A stretch of 64,000 bases of DNA from Cellulosimicrobium funkei. Lineage in GTDB: Bacteria > Actinomycetota > Actinomycetes > Actinomycetales > Cellulomonadaceae. This document shows, piece by piece, positions 16,402 through 25,581 of this stretch. The DNA lies in contig NZ_SOZH01000006.1 of NCBI RefSeq assembly GCF_004519295.1, positions 62,001-126,000 of the forward strand, read 5' to 3'. Within the stretch, counting starts at the first letter, position 1, and each line of letters starts with the position of its first letter. Under the pieces are notes generated by a model. It saw nothing but the letters and a program-made list of their open reading frames with translations. It was not told where the DNA came from and did not search any database. Both the position numbers and the translations under genes were made by a program.

Positions 16402-17409
16402 TCAGAAGGGCGCGACCTTCCCGAGCGGCGGGAAGATGTCGTCGAGCTCGGCGAGGTCCTCGTCCGTGGGCCGCCACGCGCCCGCGGCGGCGTTCTGCCG
16501 CACCTGCTCGGGCTTCGTCGCACCCGCGATGACGCTCGACACCTGGGGTCGGGAGAGCAGCCACCCGAACGCGACCTGCACCTCGGTGATGCCGCGCACC
16601 TGGCAGAACGCGCCGAGCCGCGCGAGCGCCTCCCAGGGCGCGGACTCGAGCAGGTGCGGCTTGGTGCGCACGAGCCGGCCGTCGTCGGGCCGCGCGCCGT
16701 GCGCGTACTTGCCGGTGAGGAGGCCGTTCGCGAGCGGGAAGTACGGCAGGACGCCGAGCCCGTACGCCGCCGCGGCGGGCAGCACCTCGAGCTCGGCCGC
16801 GCGGTCGACGAGGTTGTACTGGTTCTGCGCGGACACGAACCGCACGGTGCCCGCCGCGCGCGCGACGAACTCCGCCTCCGCGATCTGCCACCCCGCCCGG
16901 TTCGAGTGCCCCACGTAGAGGACCTTGCCCGCGCGCACGAGGTCGTCGAGCGCCGCGAGCGTCTCGTCGATCGGCGTCCGCGGGTCGGGGGCGTGGAACT
17001 GGTAGAGGTCGATGCGGTCGGTGCCGAGGCGCCGCAGCGAGTCCTCGACCGCCCGCACGACGTAGCGGCGCGAGCCGCGCGCGTCGAAGTCCGCCCCCGC
17101 GACCCCGCGCATCGACAGGCCGAACTTCGTCGCCACCACGACGTCGTCGCGCCGCGACCCGAGCGCCTGGCCGAGGAGCTCCTCGCTCAGACCCGGACGG
17201 CCGCCGTACGTGTCGGCCGTGTCGAAGAAGGTCACGCCCGCGTCGAGCGCGGCGTCGACGACGGCGCGCGTGCCTTCCAGGGTCTCCGTCGCCGTCGTGG
17301 GGCGCCCGAAGTTGTTGCACCCCAGCCCGACGGCGGACACCGCCAGGCCGGACCGGCCGAGACGGCGCAGGGCGGGGCGGGGGGCGGTGTCGTCGCTCGT
17401 GGTGGTCAT
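16402..17409 (-). CDS. Aldo/keto reductase
   Basis: A 335-residue NADPH-dependent oxidoreductase with a TIM-barrel fold. The catalytic tetrad is visible: Asp and Tyr in FFDTADTYGG, Lys in VVVATKFGL and His in DLYQFHAPDP. The cofactor region near the C-terminus reads VSSVIAGATKPEQVRQN, as in the AKR11/12 and YhdN-like group. It would reduce aldehydes or ketones, with substrate unknown. The ATG at 17409 has TAGGGT 7 nt upstream, the leaderless pattern. It is followed on the same strand by nothing co-directional and close. Confidence 0.92.
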   Translation of the reverse strand: MTTTSDDTAPRPALRRLGRSGLAVSAVGLGCNNFGRPTTATETLEGTRAVVDAALDAGVTFFDTADTYGGRPGLSEELLGQALGSRRDDVVVATKFGLSMRGVAGADFDARGSRRYVVRAVEDSLRRLGTDRIDLYQFHAPDPRTPIDETLAALDDLVRAGKVLYVGHSNRAGWQIAEAEFVARAAGTVRFVSAQNQYNLVDRAAELEVLPAAAAYGLGVLPYFPLANGLLTGKYAHGARPDDGRLVRTKPHLLESAPWEALARLGAFCQVRGITEVQVAFGWLLSRPQVSSVIAGATKPEQVRQNAAAGAWRPTDEDLAELDDIFPPLGKVAPF

Positions 17410-17419
17410 GCGGCCGACC

Positions 17420-18640
17420 CTACGTCGGCCCGCGCGACGACGTGACGGCGGAGGCGCGCGCCGCGACGGACGCGACGAGCCGTTCCAGCGGGCCGCGGCC
17501 GAACGCCCAGCGCCAGAGGGTCGCGACCACCAGCGTCGCGAGCACGAGCGCGAGGAGCGGCCCGTTCGTCGTCTGCTCGTACGCCGCGTCGCCCCACGCC
17601 CACAGGACGACGATCTGGGCCGAGTAGACCGTGAGCGCCATGGCGCCGACCGCGGCGACGGGGGCGAGCACCCAGCGACCGACCCGGCCCGCGAACATGC
17701 ACAGCCCGAGCACCGCGACGGCGAACCCGCCCGACCCCACGACCTCGGGGAGGGTGTCCGTGTGCGGGCCCGCGAGCCAGAGGTACGCGCTCGTCGGCCA
17801 CGGTTCCGCCCACCCGAGCGGCTCCGGCCGGTACGCGCTCGACCACACCGCGGCCGCGTCCTCCACGGCCTGCGCCCCGCCGAGCGGACCCGTGAGCACC
17901 GCCGAGACGCCGTACCCGAGCCCGGCCGCCAGCAGACCGCCACCGACCAGCGCGACGCGCGTCGTCCTCGCGCCGAGGTCGGACCGCCCGATCGCGATCC
18001 CGACGAGCACGTACGCCATCCACACCACCGCCGGGTAGTGCCCCGAGACGAGGAAGTCGGTGAGCGCGCCCGACCCGTCGTCGGGCAGGTGGAGCCCGGC
18101 GCGCGCGAGCACCTCCGGGAGCCACAGGGCGAGCACCGGACCGACGACGGCGACCACGCCCGCGAGGACCAGGAGGTCCCGGCGCCGCCAGCGCAGGAAC
18201 GGCAGCGCGAGCACGAAGTAGGCGGCGTAGAAGCCGAGGATGAGCAGCACGCGTGTGCCGAGCAGGTCCAGCAGCCCGGCCAGGGCGAGCAGGAGCACCG
18301 CGCGCACGAGGACGCGGGTGCGGTTCTGGAGCGCGGGCAGCCCGTCGAGCGGGGTGCGCCCGCCCGAGACGAGGGCGAGCGACACCCCGGCCACGAGCGC
18401 GAAGAGCACCGACGAGCGCCCGTGCGACAGCGAGAGCCAGCCGGAGACCTCGCCGAAGTCGTCCGTCGTGAAGCCCACGTGCGCCGCGAACATCCCGAGG
18501 ACCGCGACCCCGCGCGCGACGTCGAGCCCCGTGACGCGGCCCGGCCCGCCGAGCAGGAGCGCGGCGTGGCGCCGCGCGAAGCCGGCGGAGGGGCGAGCGG
18601 GGTCGCCCGGGGCGGAGGTCGTGCCGGTCGCGGCCGTCAT
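17420..18640 (-). CDS. DUF418-type multi-pass membrane protein
   Basis: A 406-residue protein with about ten hydrophobic helices. The opening RVTGLDVARGVAVLGMFAAHVG is the conserved GlDvaRGlAilGil signature of the DUF418/DUF1624/acyltransferase-3-like group. The C-terminal half includes PVAAVGAMALTVYSAQIVVLWAW, the DUF418 motif GrmaLTnYl. The family is uncharacterised, and possible roles are acyl or heparan-type transfer at the membrane. ATG with GACAAT 6 nt upstream. It ends 11 nt before the divergent start region of the aldo/keto reductase on the same strand, so read-through is possible. Confidence 0.85.
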   Translation of the reverse strand: MTAATGTTSAPGDPARPSAGFARRHAALLLGGPGRVTGLDVARGVAVLGMFAAHVGFTTDDFGEVSGWLSLSHGRSSVLFALVAGVSLALVSGGRTPLDGLPALQNRTRVLVRAVLLLALAGLLDLLGTRVLLILGFYAAYFVLALPFLRWRRRDLLVLAGVVAVVGPVLALWLPEVLARAGLHLPDDGSGALTDFLVSGHYPAVVWMAYVLVGIAIGRSDLGARTTRVALVGGGLLAAGLGYGVSAVLTGPLGGAQAVEDAAAVWSSAYRPEPLGWAEPWPTSAYLWLAGPHTDTLPEVVGSGGFAVAVLGLCMFAGRVGRWVLAPVAAVGAMALTVYSAQIVVLWAWGDAAYEQTTNGPLLALVLATLVVATLWRWAFGRGPLERLVASVAARASAVTSSRGPT

Positions 18641-18769
18641 GGGGGGATTGTCCGCGCGCGGGCGCGCTCCCACCCCGCCGCCACGCCGGAGACGAGCCGC
18701 GCGGCGACCGCGCGCCCAGAGTGTGAGAACGGGGTCGAGAACGCCGCACCCGCGGCCTACGGTGCGGGT

Positions 18770-19660
18770 ATGACGCACACCCCCCACGGCGCCGACGAGG
18801 CCGCCGAGCACCACGCCGACGCCCCCACCGGGGCAGGCAGCGACCCCGCGCAGGAGTCCGAGTCGTACACCCACGGCCACCACGAGTCCGTGCTGCGCTC
18901 GCACCGCTGGCGCACGGCCGAGAACTCGGCCGGCTTCCTCCTGCCGCACCTGCGCCCCGGCATGAGCCTCCTCGACGTCGGCTGCGGCCCGGCCACGGTC
19001 ACCGTCGACCTCGCCGACCGCGTCGGGGACGGGCGGGTCGTCGGCGTCGACGCGTCCGAGGCCGTCCTCGACAGCGCGCGCGAGCTCGCCGCCCAGCGCG
19101 GCACCGCGAACATCTCGTTCCAGCACGCGAACGCCTACGAGCTGCCGTTCGCCGACGGCACGTTCGACGTCGTCTACGCGCACCAGCTCCTGCAGCACCT
19201 GTCCGACCCGATCGGCGCGCTGCGCGAGATGCGACGCGTCACGAAGCCGGGCGGGCTCGTCGCCGTGCGCGACGCCGACTACGCCGCCATGACCTGGTAT
19301 CCCGAGTCGCCAGGTCTCACCGAGTGGAACACGCTCTACCACGAGGTCACGCACGCCTACGGGTACGAGGCCGACGCCGGCCGTCGCCTCTTCTCCTGGG
19401 TGCAGGACGCCGGGTTCCCGCTCGACGGGATCGAGCCCAGCGCGAGCACCTGGTGCTACGCCACCCCCGCCGACCGCACGTGGTGGGGCGGGCTCTGGGC
19501 CGAGCGCTGCGTCGCGTCGAACTTCGCCGTCCAGGCGAAGGAGTCGGCGCTCGCGGACGACGTCGCGCTCGAGCAGCTCGCGCAGGACTGGCTGCGCTGG
19601 GCCGAGGAGCCGGCGGGCTGGTTCGCCGTCCTCAACGGCGAGGTCCTCGCCCGCGCGTGA
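18770..19660 (+). CDS. Class I SAM-dependent methyltransferase (UbiE-like)
   Basis: A 296-residue methyltransferase. Motif I is LLDVGCGPATVTVDLA, motif II VVGVDASEAVLDSAREL, motif post-I ANAYELPFADGTFDVVYAHQLLQHL and motif III MRRVTKPGGLVAVRDADY. The C-terminal 110 residues with TPADRTWWGGLWAERC are found in actinobacterial UbiE-like methyltransferases of unknown substrate. TACGGT 6 nt before the ATG suggests a leaderless message. It lies just upstream of the FAH-family gene on the same strand with a separate promoter. Substrate cannot be inferred. Confidence 0.88.
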   Translation: MTHTPHGADEAAEHHADAPTGAGSDPAQESESYTHGHHESVLRSHRWRTAENSAGFLLPHLRPGMSLLDVGCGPATVTVDLADRVGDGRVVGVDASEAVLDSARELAAQRGTANISFQHANAYELPFADGTFDVVYAHQLLQHLSDPIGALREMRRVTKPGGLVAVRDADYAAMTWYPESPGLTEWNTLYHEVTHAYGYEADAGRRLFSWVQDAGFPLDGIEPSASTWCYATPADRTWWGGLWAERCVASNFAVQAKESALADDVALEQLAQDWLRWAEEPAGWFAVLNGEVLARA

Positions 19661-19691
19661 TCGTGCGGGCGTGGCCGGATAGCCTGGGCCC

Positions 19692-20474
19692 GTGCGCATC
19701 GCGAGATTCACCACCGGAGACGACCCCCGCTACGCCCTCGTCCAGCAGGAGGGGGACCGCACGTACCTCGCGGTCCTCACGGGCGACCCGCTCTACATGC
19801 CCGTCACGCCGACGGGCGAGCGCGTCGAGCTGGGCGACGGCGTCCGGCTCCTCGCGCCGGTGATCCCGCGCTCCAAGGTGGTCGCCGTAGGCCGCAACTA
19901 CGCGGACCACGCGAAGGAGATGGGCAACGACGTCCCGACGAGCCCGCTGCTGTTCCTCAAGCCGAACACGTCGGTCGTCGGCCCGGACGACCCGATCGTC
20001 CTGCCCGACTTCTCGCAGGAGGTCTCGTACGAGGCCGAGCTCGCGGTCGTCATCGGTCGCCTCGCGAAGGACGTGTCGCCCGAGGCCGCGCCGGCGTACG
20101 TGCTCGGGTACACGGTCGCGAACGACGTCACCGCGCGCGACGCGCAGCGCACCGACGGCCAGTGGGCGCGCGCCAAGGGCTTCGACTCCGCGTGCCCCCT
20201 CGGGCCGTGGATCGACACTGACCTCGACCCCGAGGACGTCGGCGTCCGCAGCCGCGTCAACGGCGAGGTCAAGCAGGACGGCCGCACGAGCGACATGATC
20301 TTCGACATCCCGTTCCTCGTGTCGTACGTCTCCGCAGCGATGACCCTGCTGCCCGGCGACGTCATCCTCACCGGCACGCCCGCCGGCGTCGGGCTGATCG
20401 ACGTCGGCGACCGCGTCGAGTGCGAGGTCGAGGAGCTGGGCGTCCTGAGCAACCCGGTCGTCCGGCGGGCCTGA
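19692..20474 (+). CDS. Fumarylacetoacetate hydrolase (FAH) family protein
   Basis: A 260-residue enzyme. The FAH core begins at [18 protein letters not shown], with metal ligands in [12 protein letters not shown] and the active-site segment [30 protein letters not shown] and [15 protein letters not shown]. Members hydrolyse or decarboxylate acylpyruvates or oxaloacetate using Mg(II). In many actinobacteria this gene sits directly before gltX. Here three small reading frames separate the two. GTG start with TAGCCT 6 nt upstream. Confidence 0.9.
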   Translation: MRIARFTTGDDPRYALVQQEGDRTYLAVLTGDPLYMPVTPTGERVELGDGVRLLAPVIPRSKVVAVGRNYADHAKEMGNDVPTSPLLFLKPNTSVVGPDDPIVLPDFSQEVSYEAELAVVIGRLAKDVSPEAAPAYVLGYTVANDVTARDAQRTDGQWARAKGFDSACPLGPWIDTDLDPEDVGVRSRVNGEVKQDGRTSDMIFDIPFLVSYVSAAMTLLPGDVILTGTPAGVGLIDVGDRVECEVEELGVLSNPVVRRA

Positions 20475-20477
20475 GGG

Positions 20478-20753
20478 ATGGTCCCGGGGCCGTTCCGGAC
20501 GGTCGTCCGGTGGGCGACGGCCGGCGCGGTGGTGCCGAGCCTCCTGCTCGCGCTGTGGGGGTCGGCCGTCGCCCTCGCCGGCGGTACCGGGTTCACCGAC
20601 GCGCTGGGCGCCACGATGCTCGGCCTCCTCGTGGTGGCGCCCAGCGGAGCCGCCGCGGGGCTTCTCCTGGGCGTCGTGCACGTCGTCGTGCGGTCTCGTC
20701 GGCGGCCCCCGGCTCGCACAGTCGCCGCGGGCGCGGTCGCCGAGAGCCACTGA
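20478..20753 (+). CDS. Small two-helix membrane protein, unknown
   Basis: A 91-residue protein starting 3 nt after the FAH stop, with helices VVPSLLLALWGSAVALAG and LLVVAPSGAAAGLLLGVVHVVV and a basic C-terminal tail. Its stop overlaps the next start as ATGA, so it is translationally coupled to the following gene. The first 70 residues of that next protein have the same layout (FRTVVRWATAGA versus GRAVARWAAWGA), so the two may be tandem duplicates. No family recognised. Confidence 0.65.
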   Translation: MVPGPFRTVVRWATAGAVVPSLLLALWGSAVALAGGTGFTDALGATMLGLLVVAPSGAAAGLLLGVVHVVVRSRRRPPARTVAAGAVAESH

Positions 20754-21379
20754 TGGTGAGACATCGGCCGGGGCGCGCCGTCGCGCGGTGGGCGGCCTGG
20801 GGCGCGGCGGTCCCGTGCATTGTCGTTGTCGTGCTCGTGATCCTCGCGGTAGTCGCCGGCGGCGTCCCTGCCGGGGAAGCCCTGTCCTACGGCATCGTCC
20901 TCGCGATCGTCGGCGTCCCGGTCTGTGCACTCGCGGGCGCAGCGCTCGGCGGACTGGTCGTCCTCGTGCGCACGCGGTCGCTGGGCAGTCCTGTCGCTCG
21001 CGTGGGCAGCGGTGGGCGAGCCCTGCGCACTGACGGCGGTCCCAACGGCTGCGCGGCGTCGACCCCGTCGCTCCTCACGTCCGACGAGGTCCTGGCGATC
21101 CCCGGCGTCGCCTCCGTCGAAGTCACGCGCGTCGGACCGGGGCTCGAGGACCTGTATGTGCGGTTCGACGACGATCCCGACGGGGAGCGCGACGTCACCG
21201 TCCTGCACCACACCGCGGTGGGCAGCGCACTCGCGCTGCTCGGTACGGCGAGGCTCGAGCTCGGTGAGACAGACCTCCGACTGCTCCTGGAGTCGGTCGG
21301 TGCTCGCCGGTCTCGCGTCGAGAAGGGCAATCGGATCGTCGTCTGGCACGCGTCGGGCGACGAACAGGTCTTCGTCTGA
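20753..21379 (+). CDS. Two-domain membrane protein of unknown function
   Basis: A 208-residue protein. Two hydrophobic helices (CIVVVVLVILAVVAGGV and YGIVLAIVGVPVCALAGAALGGLVVLV) fill residues 15-75. A soluble C-terminal domain from about residue 100 (LLTSDEVLAIPGVASVEVTR through LRLLLESVGARRSRVEKGNR) has no family I can name. The start overlaps the upstream stop (ATGA) and its own stop overlaps an ATG that opens the next, broken frame, so the group was probably one operon. Codon third positions are somewhat less GC-extreme than in the flanking housekeeping genes, consistent with acquired DNA. Confidence 0.6.
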   Translation: MVRHRPGRAVARWAAWGAAVPCIVVVVLVILAVVAGGVPAGEALSYGIVLAIVGVPVCALAGAALGGLVVLVRTRSLGSPVARVGSGGRALRTDGGPNGCAASTPSLLTSDEVLAIPGVASVEVTRVGPGLEDLYVRFDDDPDGERDVTVLHHTAVGSALALLGTARLELGETDLRLLLESVGARRSRVEKGNRIVVWHASGDEQVFV

Positions 21380-21723
21380 TGGGGACTTCCGGCAAGGACG
21401 GTGTCCACGCGACTATCCGACACGGGAGGAGACGCGGGCCGCTCTGCGCGGGCTCGTGGACCAGTCGCGCTCGCGCGACGAGGTGAGCGACTGGGCGTGG
21501 GAGTACCTCGCCCAGGACTCGCACCGATTCGACGAGTGCATCCAAGAAGCTCTCGACCGCCTCGCCGGGTGCCGAGCCACTCCCACTCGGGGTGACCGGC
21601 GACTACACCGTCGACGACTTCCGCGACTGGCTCCACGACTTCGAACGTTGCGTGACCGGTCGAACCCTCCGCGACTCCGTCCCGCTGCCTGTGCCCGCTG
21701 CGGACCCGGCCACGCGCGACTGA
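21379..21723 (+). pseudogene. Remnant of a small acidic gene with two compensating frameshifts
   Basis: An ATG at 21379 overlaps the previous stop and reads MGTSGKDGV. From about 21411 the protein-like frame is shifted (YPTREETRAALRGLVDQSRS, then EVSDWAWEYLAQDSHRFDE). From 21571 it returns to the first frame (AEPLPLGVTGDYTVDDFRDW, then LHDFERCVTGRTLRDS) and ends at TGA 21721-21723. The pieces together look like one protein of about 115 residues of the kind often found as small actinobacterial or polymorphic-toxin immunity ORFs. Either the gene is decayed or two sequencing errors are present. Confidence 0.6.
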
Positions 21724-21776
21724 GACGACGACCGGGGCGACGCCGGACGCCCGGGCGGGGGGCGGCGTCGGGCAAC

Positions 21777-21782
21777 TAGGCT
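21777..21782 (+). promoter_or_regulatory. -10 hexamer TAGGCT of gltX
   Basis: TAGGCT is followed by 7 nt and then the gltX GTG start. No Shine-Dalgarno is present between them, which fits a leaderless gltX mRNA. Confidence 0.6.
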
Positions 21783-21789
21783 GGGAGCC

Positions 21790-23292
21790 GTGATCCCCGC
21801 ACCTGGTTCCTCGCCCGTCCGCGTCCGCTTCTGCCCGTCCCCGACCGGGACGCCGCACGTCGGGCTCATCCGCACCGCGCTGTTCAACTGGGCCTACGCG
21901 CGGCACACGGGCGGCACGTTCGTGTTCCGCATCGAGGACACCGACGCCGCGCGCGACAGCGAGGAGAGCTACCAGCAGCTCCTCGACGCGCTGCGCTGGC
22001 TCGGGCTCGACTGGGACGAGGGCGTCGAGGTCGGCGGCCCGCACGAGCCGTACCGGCAGTCGCAGCGCGCGGACATCTACCAGGACGTCATCGCGCGGCT
22101 CGTCGAGGGCGGGTACGTCTACGAGTCGTTCTCGACCCCGGAGGAGTCCGACGCGCGCAACGCCGCCGCGGGGCTCAAGACGAAGGGCTACGACAACTTC
22201 GACCGCACCCTCACGGACGAGCAGAAGGCCGCCTTCCGCGCCGAGGGCCGTGAGCCGGTGCTGCGCCTGCGGATGCCGGACGAGGACATCACCTTCACCG
22301 ACGTGGTGCGCGGGGAGATCACGTTCAAGGCGGGCTCGGTCCCGGACTACGCGCTCGTGCGCGCGAACGGGCAGCCGCTCTACACGCTCGTGAACCCCGT
22401 CGACGACGCGCTCATGGGCATCACGCACGTGCTGCGCGGCGAGGACCTGCTGTCCTCGACGCCGCGCCAGATCGCGCTGTACCGGGCGCTGCTGGAGATC
22501 GGCGTCGCGCACGTCATGCCGGAGTTCGGCCACCTCCCGTACGTCATGGGGGAGGGCAACAAGAAGCTCTCCAAGCGCGACCCCGAGTCGAACCTGTTCC
22601 TGCACCGCGAGCGCGGTTTCACGCCCGAGGGCCTGCTCAACTACCTCGCGCTGCTCGGCTGGTCGATCTCGCCGGACCACGACATCTTCACGGTCACCGA
22701 GATGGTCGAGGCCTTCGACGTGCACGACGTGCTGCCGAACCCAGCGCGCTTCGACCTCAAGAAGGCCGAGGCGATCAACGCGACGCACGTGCGGATGCTC
22801 GCGGCGGAGGACTTCCGCGACCGCCTCGTCCCGTACCTGCACGCGGGCGGGCTCGTGCCGGCGGACTCGTTCGCCGACCTGTCGCCCCGCAACCAGGAGA
22901 TCCTCACGGCAGCCGCGCCGCTCGTCCAGGAGCGCATGGTGCTGCTGGGCGAGTCGGTCGGGATGCTGGGCTTCCTCTTCACGGCCGACGACGCGCTCAC
23001 GGTCGAGGACGACGCGCGCGGCGCCCTGCGCGACGACGCGAAGGACATCCTCGCCGCGGCGATCGCCGCGCTCGACGTGCTGCAGGACGACGAGTTCGTC
23101 ACCGCCGCCATCGAGGAGCGCCTGCGCGACGCGATCGTCGAGGGCATGGGCGTCAAGCCGCGGTTCGCGTTCACGCCGCTGCGCGTCGCGCTCACGGGCC
23201 GCCGCGTCTCGCCGCCGCTGTTCGAGTCGATGGAGCTGCTCGGCAAGGGCTCGACGCTGGAGCGCCTCGTGCGCCTGCGGGACGCGCTGTGA
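21790..23292 (+). CDS. gltX: Glutamate--tRNA ligase (GluRS)
   Basis: A 500-residue class I aminoacyl-tRNA synthetase that charges tRNA-Glu. The N-terminus [20 protein letters not shown] carries the HIGH-equivalent HVGL, and KLSKR (259-263) is the KMSKS equivalent. [15 protein letters not shown] and [20 protein letters not shown] are typical. In many actinobacteria GluRS also feeds tRNA-Gln charging through GatCAB. GTG start with TAGGCT 7 nt upstream. It overlaps the following HAD gene by 4 nt, so the two are co-translated. Confidence 0.97.
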   Translation: MIPAPGSSPVRVRFCPSPTGTPHVGLIRTALFNWAYARHTGGTFVFRIEDTDAARDSEESYQQLLDALRWLGLDWDEGVEVGGPHEPYRQSQRADIYQDVIARLVEGGYVYESFSTPEESDARNAAAGLKTKGYDNFDRTLTDEQKAAFRAEGREPVLRLRMPDEDITFTDVVRGEITFKAGSVPDYALVRANGQPLYTLVNPVDDALMGITHVLRGEDLLSSTPRQIALYRALLEIGVAHVMPEFGHLPYVMGEGNKKLSKRDPESNLFLHRERGFTPEGLLNYLALLGWSISPDHDIFTVTEMVEAFDVHDVLPNPARFDLKKAEAINATHVRMLAAEDFRDRLVPYLHAGGLVPADSFADLSPRNQEILTAAAPLVQERMVLLGESVGMLGFLFTADDALTVEDDARGALRDDAKDILAAAIAALDVLQDDEFVTAAIEERLRDAIVEGMGVKPRFAFTPLRVALTGRRVSPPLFESMELLGKGSTLERLVRLRDAL

Positions 23293-24077
23293 CCGACGCC
23301 GCGGCCTCGGCGGCCGCGCCCCTCGAGGGTGTCCTGTTCGACGTCGACGACACGCTCGTCGACACGCGCGCCGCCTTCGCCGAGGCCATCGCCGCCGCGT
23401 CGCGGGTGTGGTTGCCGCACCTGCCCGAGGAGCGCTACGACGACGTCCTCGCGCTGTGGCGCGCCGACCCCAACGGGCACTACCGCGCGTACACGCGCGG
23501 CGAGGTCGACTTCGACGCCCAGCGCATGGCGCGCGCCAACGAGCTCCAGGCGGCGTTCGGCGGCGAGCTGCTCGACGACGCGGCGTACGTCGACTGGAAG
23601 GACCTCTTCTGGGGCACGTTCGAGGCGTCGTGGACGGCGTTCGCCGACTCCCGTGGGGTGCTCGACGCGCTCGCAGGGGCCGGGGTGCGCGTCGGCTCGC
23701 TGACGAACGCGCGCGTCGAGCTCCAGACCCGCAAGCTCGCGGCCGCGGGCCTGGCCGACGTGCCGCTGCTCGTCGGGGTGGACACGCTCGGCTTCGGCAA
23801 GCCCGACCCGCGCGTGTTCGCCGAGGCGTGCCGTCGTCTCGGCACCGACCCGGCCCGCACGGCGTACGTCGGCGACGAGCTCGACGTCGACGCGCGCGGC
23901 GCGCTCGCCGCGGGCCTCGTCGGGGTGTGGCTCGACCGCCCCGGCACGCGCCGCGGCGGCCCGCACCCGGAGGATCCGGCGTCGGCCCGCGCGTCGGGCG
24001 TGCACGTCGTCCACGGCCTCGACGACCTCCCCGCGACGCTCGGCGTCGCGGCGGCGCAGACCCCCGCGCCGAGGTAA
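23289..24077 (+). CDS. HAD-family hydrolase
   Basis: A 262-residue phosphatase-like protein. Motif I is [10 protein letters not shown] (D18, D20), motif II lies in [11 protein letters not shown], motif III Lys in [13 protein letters not shown] and motif IV in [19 protein letters not shown]. The helical cap (about 25-110) makes it a subfamily I HAD, similar to haloacid-dehalogenase or phosphoglycolate phosphatase-like enzymes. It is coupled to gltX by a GTGA overlap. The stop codon lies inside the first degenerate unit of the repeat array that follows. Substrate unknown. Confidence 0.9.
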   Translation: MTDAAASAAAPLEGVLFDVDDTLVDTRAAFAEAIAAASRVWLPHLPEERYDDVLALWRADPNGHYRAYTRGEVDFDAQRMARANELQAAFGGELLDDAAYVDWKDLFWGTFEASWTAFADSRGVLDALAGAGVRVGSLTNARVELQTRKLAAAGLADVPLLVGVDTLGFGKPDPRVFAEACRRLGTDPARTAYVGDELDVDARGALAAGLVGVWLDRPGTRRGGPHPEDPASARASGVHVVHGLDDLPATLGVAAAQTPAPR

Positions 24078-24190
24078 CCCCCGGCCCTGCGAGGCGCAGC
24101 CCCCGCCCCGCGAGGTAGAGCCCCGGTCCCGCGAGGTCGAGCCCTGGTTCCGCGAGGTAGAGCCCTGGTCATGACCAGGGATCTACCTCG
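24069..24190. repeat. Array of 21-bp GAGGTAGAG repeats ending in a palindrome
   Basis: Tandem units related to GCGAGGTAGAGCCCCGGTC begin at about 24069 (degenerate), 24089, 24110, 24131 and 24152, with a period of 21 bp for the last four. The last unit meets an inverted copy at a GGTCATGACC centre, forming a hairpin at 24153-24190 with 18-nt arms and one mismatch. The same repeat family recurs at 50063-50169. It fills the space between two convergent genes (HAD and YeiH). Confidence 0.85.
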
Positions 24191-24261
24191 GCGTACCGGG
24201 CCTCTACCCCGGCCTACCGGGGCGTTCCCCGGGAGACCCGGGGCTCTCGCCCGTGGGGCGG

Positions 24262-25512
24262 TCAGGCGAGGAGCAGGACGCCCACGAGGGCCGTCGCGGT
24301 GACGAGCACCGCGGACAGCGCACCCAGCACGAGCGACCGCCGCCCGGTGCGCACGAGCGTGGGCACGTCCACGCCGAGCCCGAGGGCGAACATCGCCGCG
24401 ACGAACGCGAGCGTCGAGGCCGTGACGAGGACGGCGAGCACCGGCGCGGGCACGACCCCGAGGCTGCGGAGCGCCACCGCCGCCACGAACCCGACGACGA
24501 ACCACGGCACCGGGGCGACGCGTCGCCTCCTGGCCCCGGCACCTGCGCCGCGGGATTCGCCGTCGTCCGCCGCGGACGACGACGTGGCGTCCGACGCCCC
24601 GAGCGTGCTCGTGGTCGCGAGCGCCGACGCCGCGCGTCGGGCCCCGCGGGCCACGACGACCCCGGCGACGGCGACGAGCGGCGCGAGGAGGGCCACGCGC
24701 GCGAGCTTCGCGACCGTCGCGGTGGCGAGCGCCGGCGCGGAGATCGTCCCGGCCGCGGTGACGACCTGCGCGACCTCCTGGACGCTCGCGCCGATCCAGA
24801 GCCCGGCCCGGTCGTCGGTGAGCCCGAGCAGCCCTGCGAGCCAGGGCAGCACGACGATCGCGAGGGTGCCGTAGACGGTGACGAGCGCGAGCGCGGTGGC
24901 GACGCCGTCGTCGTCCTCGCGCACCTCGTCGGGGGTGCGACCCGGCCGGTCCACGACGCCCTGCATCGCGGAGATCGCGGCCGCCCCGCACACGGAGAAG
25001 CCGGTCGCGACGAGCAGTGTCGTCACGCGCGGCACGCGCAGCACGCGGCCGAGCGCGAGCGTGCCCGCGAAGGTGACGGCGAGCGTCGTCGTGACGACGA
25101 CGAGCCCGCGCCAGCCCAGCCCCAGCACCTCCGGGAGGGAGAGCTGGAAGCCGAGCAGCACGACGCCCACCCGGAGCACGACGCGCGACGTCCACGCGAC
25201 GCCGGGACGCGTCGCGGCGACCGTCGCTCCGCCCCTCCGGGTCGTCGCGAGCCGGCCGAGCACCGGGGCGACGAGCGCGCCCAGGACGAGCGCGACGACG
25301 AGCGGGGACACCGTGGGGACGAGGCGCGCGCCCGCGAGCACGAGGAGCGTCGCCGCGCCGACGAGGAGGAGCCCGGGGACGAGCGCGCGCGGTCCGCGCG
25401 GTGCGTCGGGGCGCTGGTCAGGTGCGGGCGCCGGGGGAGCGGCCGTGGCCACCGGGGCGCCTCGGGTCGCGAGGGCCTCCGCGCGCGTCGAGGGGGGTGC
25501 AGGGTGGTTCAT
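24262..25512 (-). CDS. YeiH-type putative sulfate exporter (UPF0324)
   Basis: A 416-residue membrane protein with about eleven helices. LVPGLLLVGAATLLVLAGARL, RVGVVLLGFQLSLPEVLGLG, LLVATGFSVCGAAAISAMQG, GLWIGASVQEVAQVVTAAG and AMFALGLGVDVPTL follow the UPF0324/YeiH pattern. The family is proposed to export sulfate or sulfite and may relate to taurine or sulfite stress. It is transcribed away from an adjacent LysR regulator, the same pairing as yeiH/yeiE in enterobacteria. A disordered, charged insert (about 310-340) precedes the last third. Transport substrate is inferred. Confidence 0.88.
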   Translation of the reverse strand: MNHPAPPSTRAEALATRGAPVATAAPPAPAPDQRPDAPRGPRALVPGLLLVGAATLLVLAGARLVPTVSPLVVALVLGALVAPVLGRLATTRRGGATVAATRPGVAWTSRVVLRVGVVLLGFQLSLPEVLGLGWRGLVVVTTTLAVTFAGTLALGRVLRVPRVTTLLVATGFSVCGAAAISAMQGVVDRPGRTPDEVREDDDGVATALALVTVYGTLAIVVLPWLAGLLGLTDDRAGLWIGASVQEVAQVVTAAGTISAPALATATVAKLARVALLAPLVAVAGVVVARGARRAASALATTSTLGASDATSSSAADDGESRGAGAGARRRRVAPVPWFVVGFVAAVALRSLGVVPAPVLAVLVTASTLAFVAAMFALGLGVDVPTLVRTGRRSLVLGALSAVLVTATALVGVLLLA

Positions 25513-25581
25513 GCTTCCAGCGTGCTGCGGCCGGTGCGGCGGCAGAAGAGCGACTTCCCTCGCGAGGCATAGAGTGGGCCT

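Noticed and set aside
24069-24190. Possible CRISPR array (regular 21-bp repeats)
   Set aside because: The units are directly adjacent with no unique spacers, the array turns into inverted copies and there are no cas genes.
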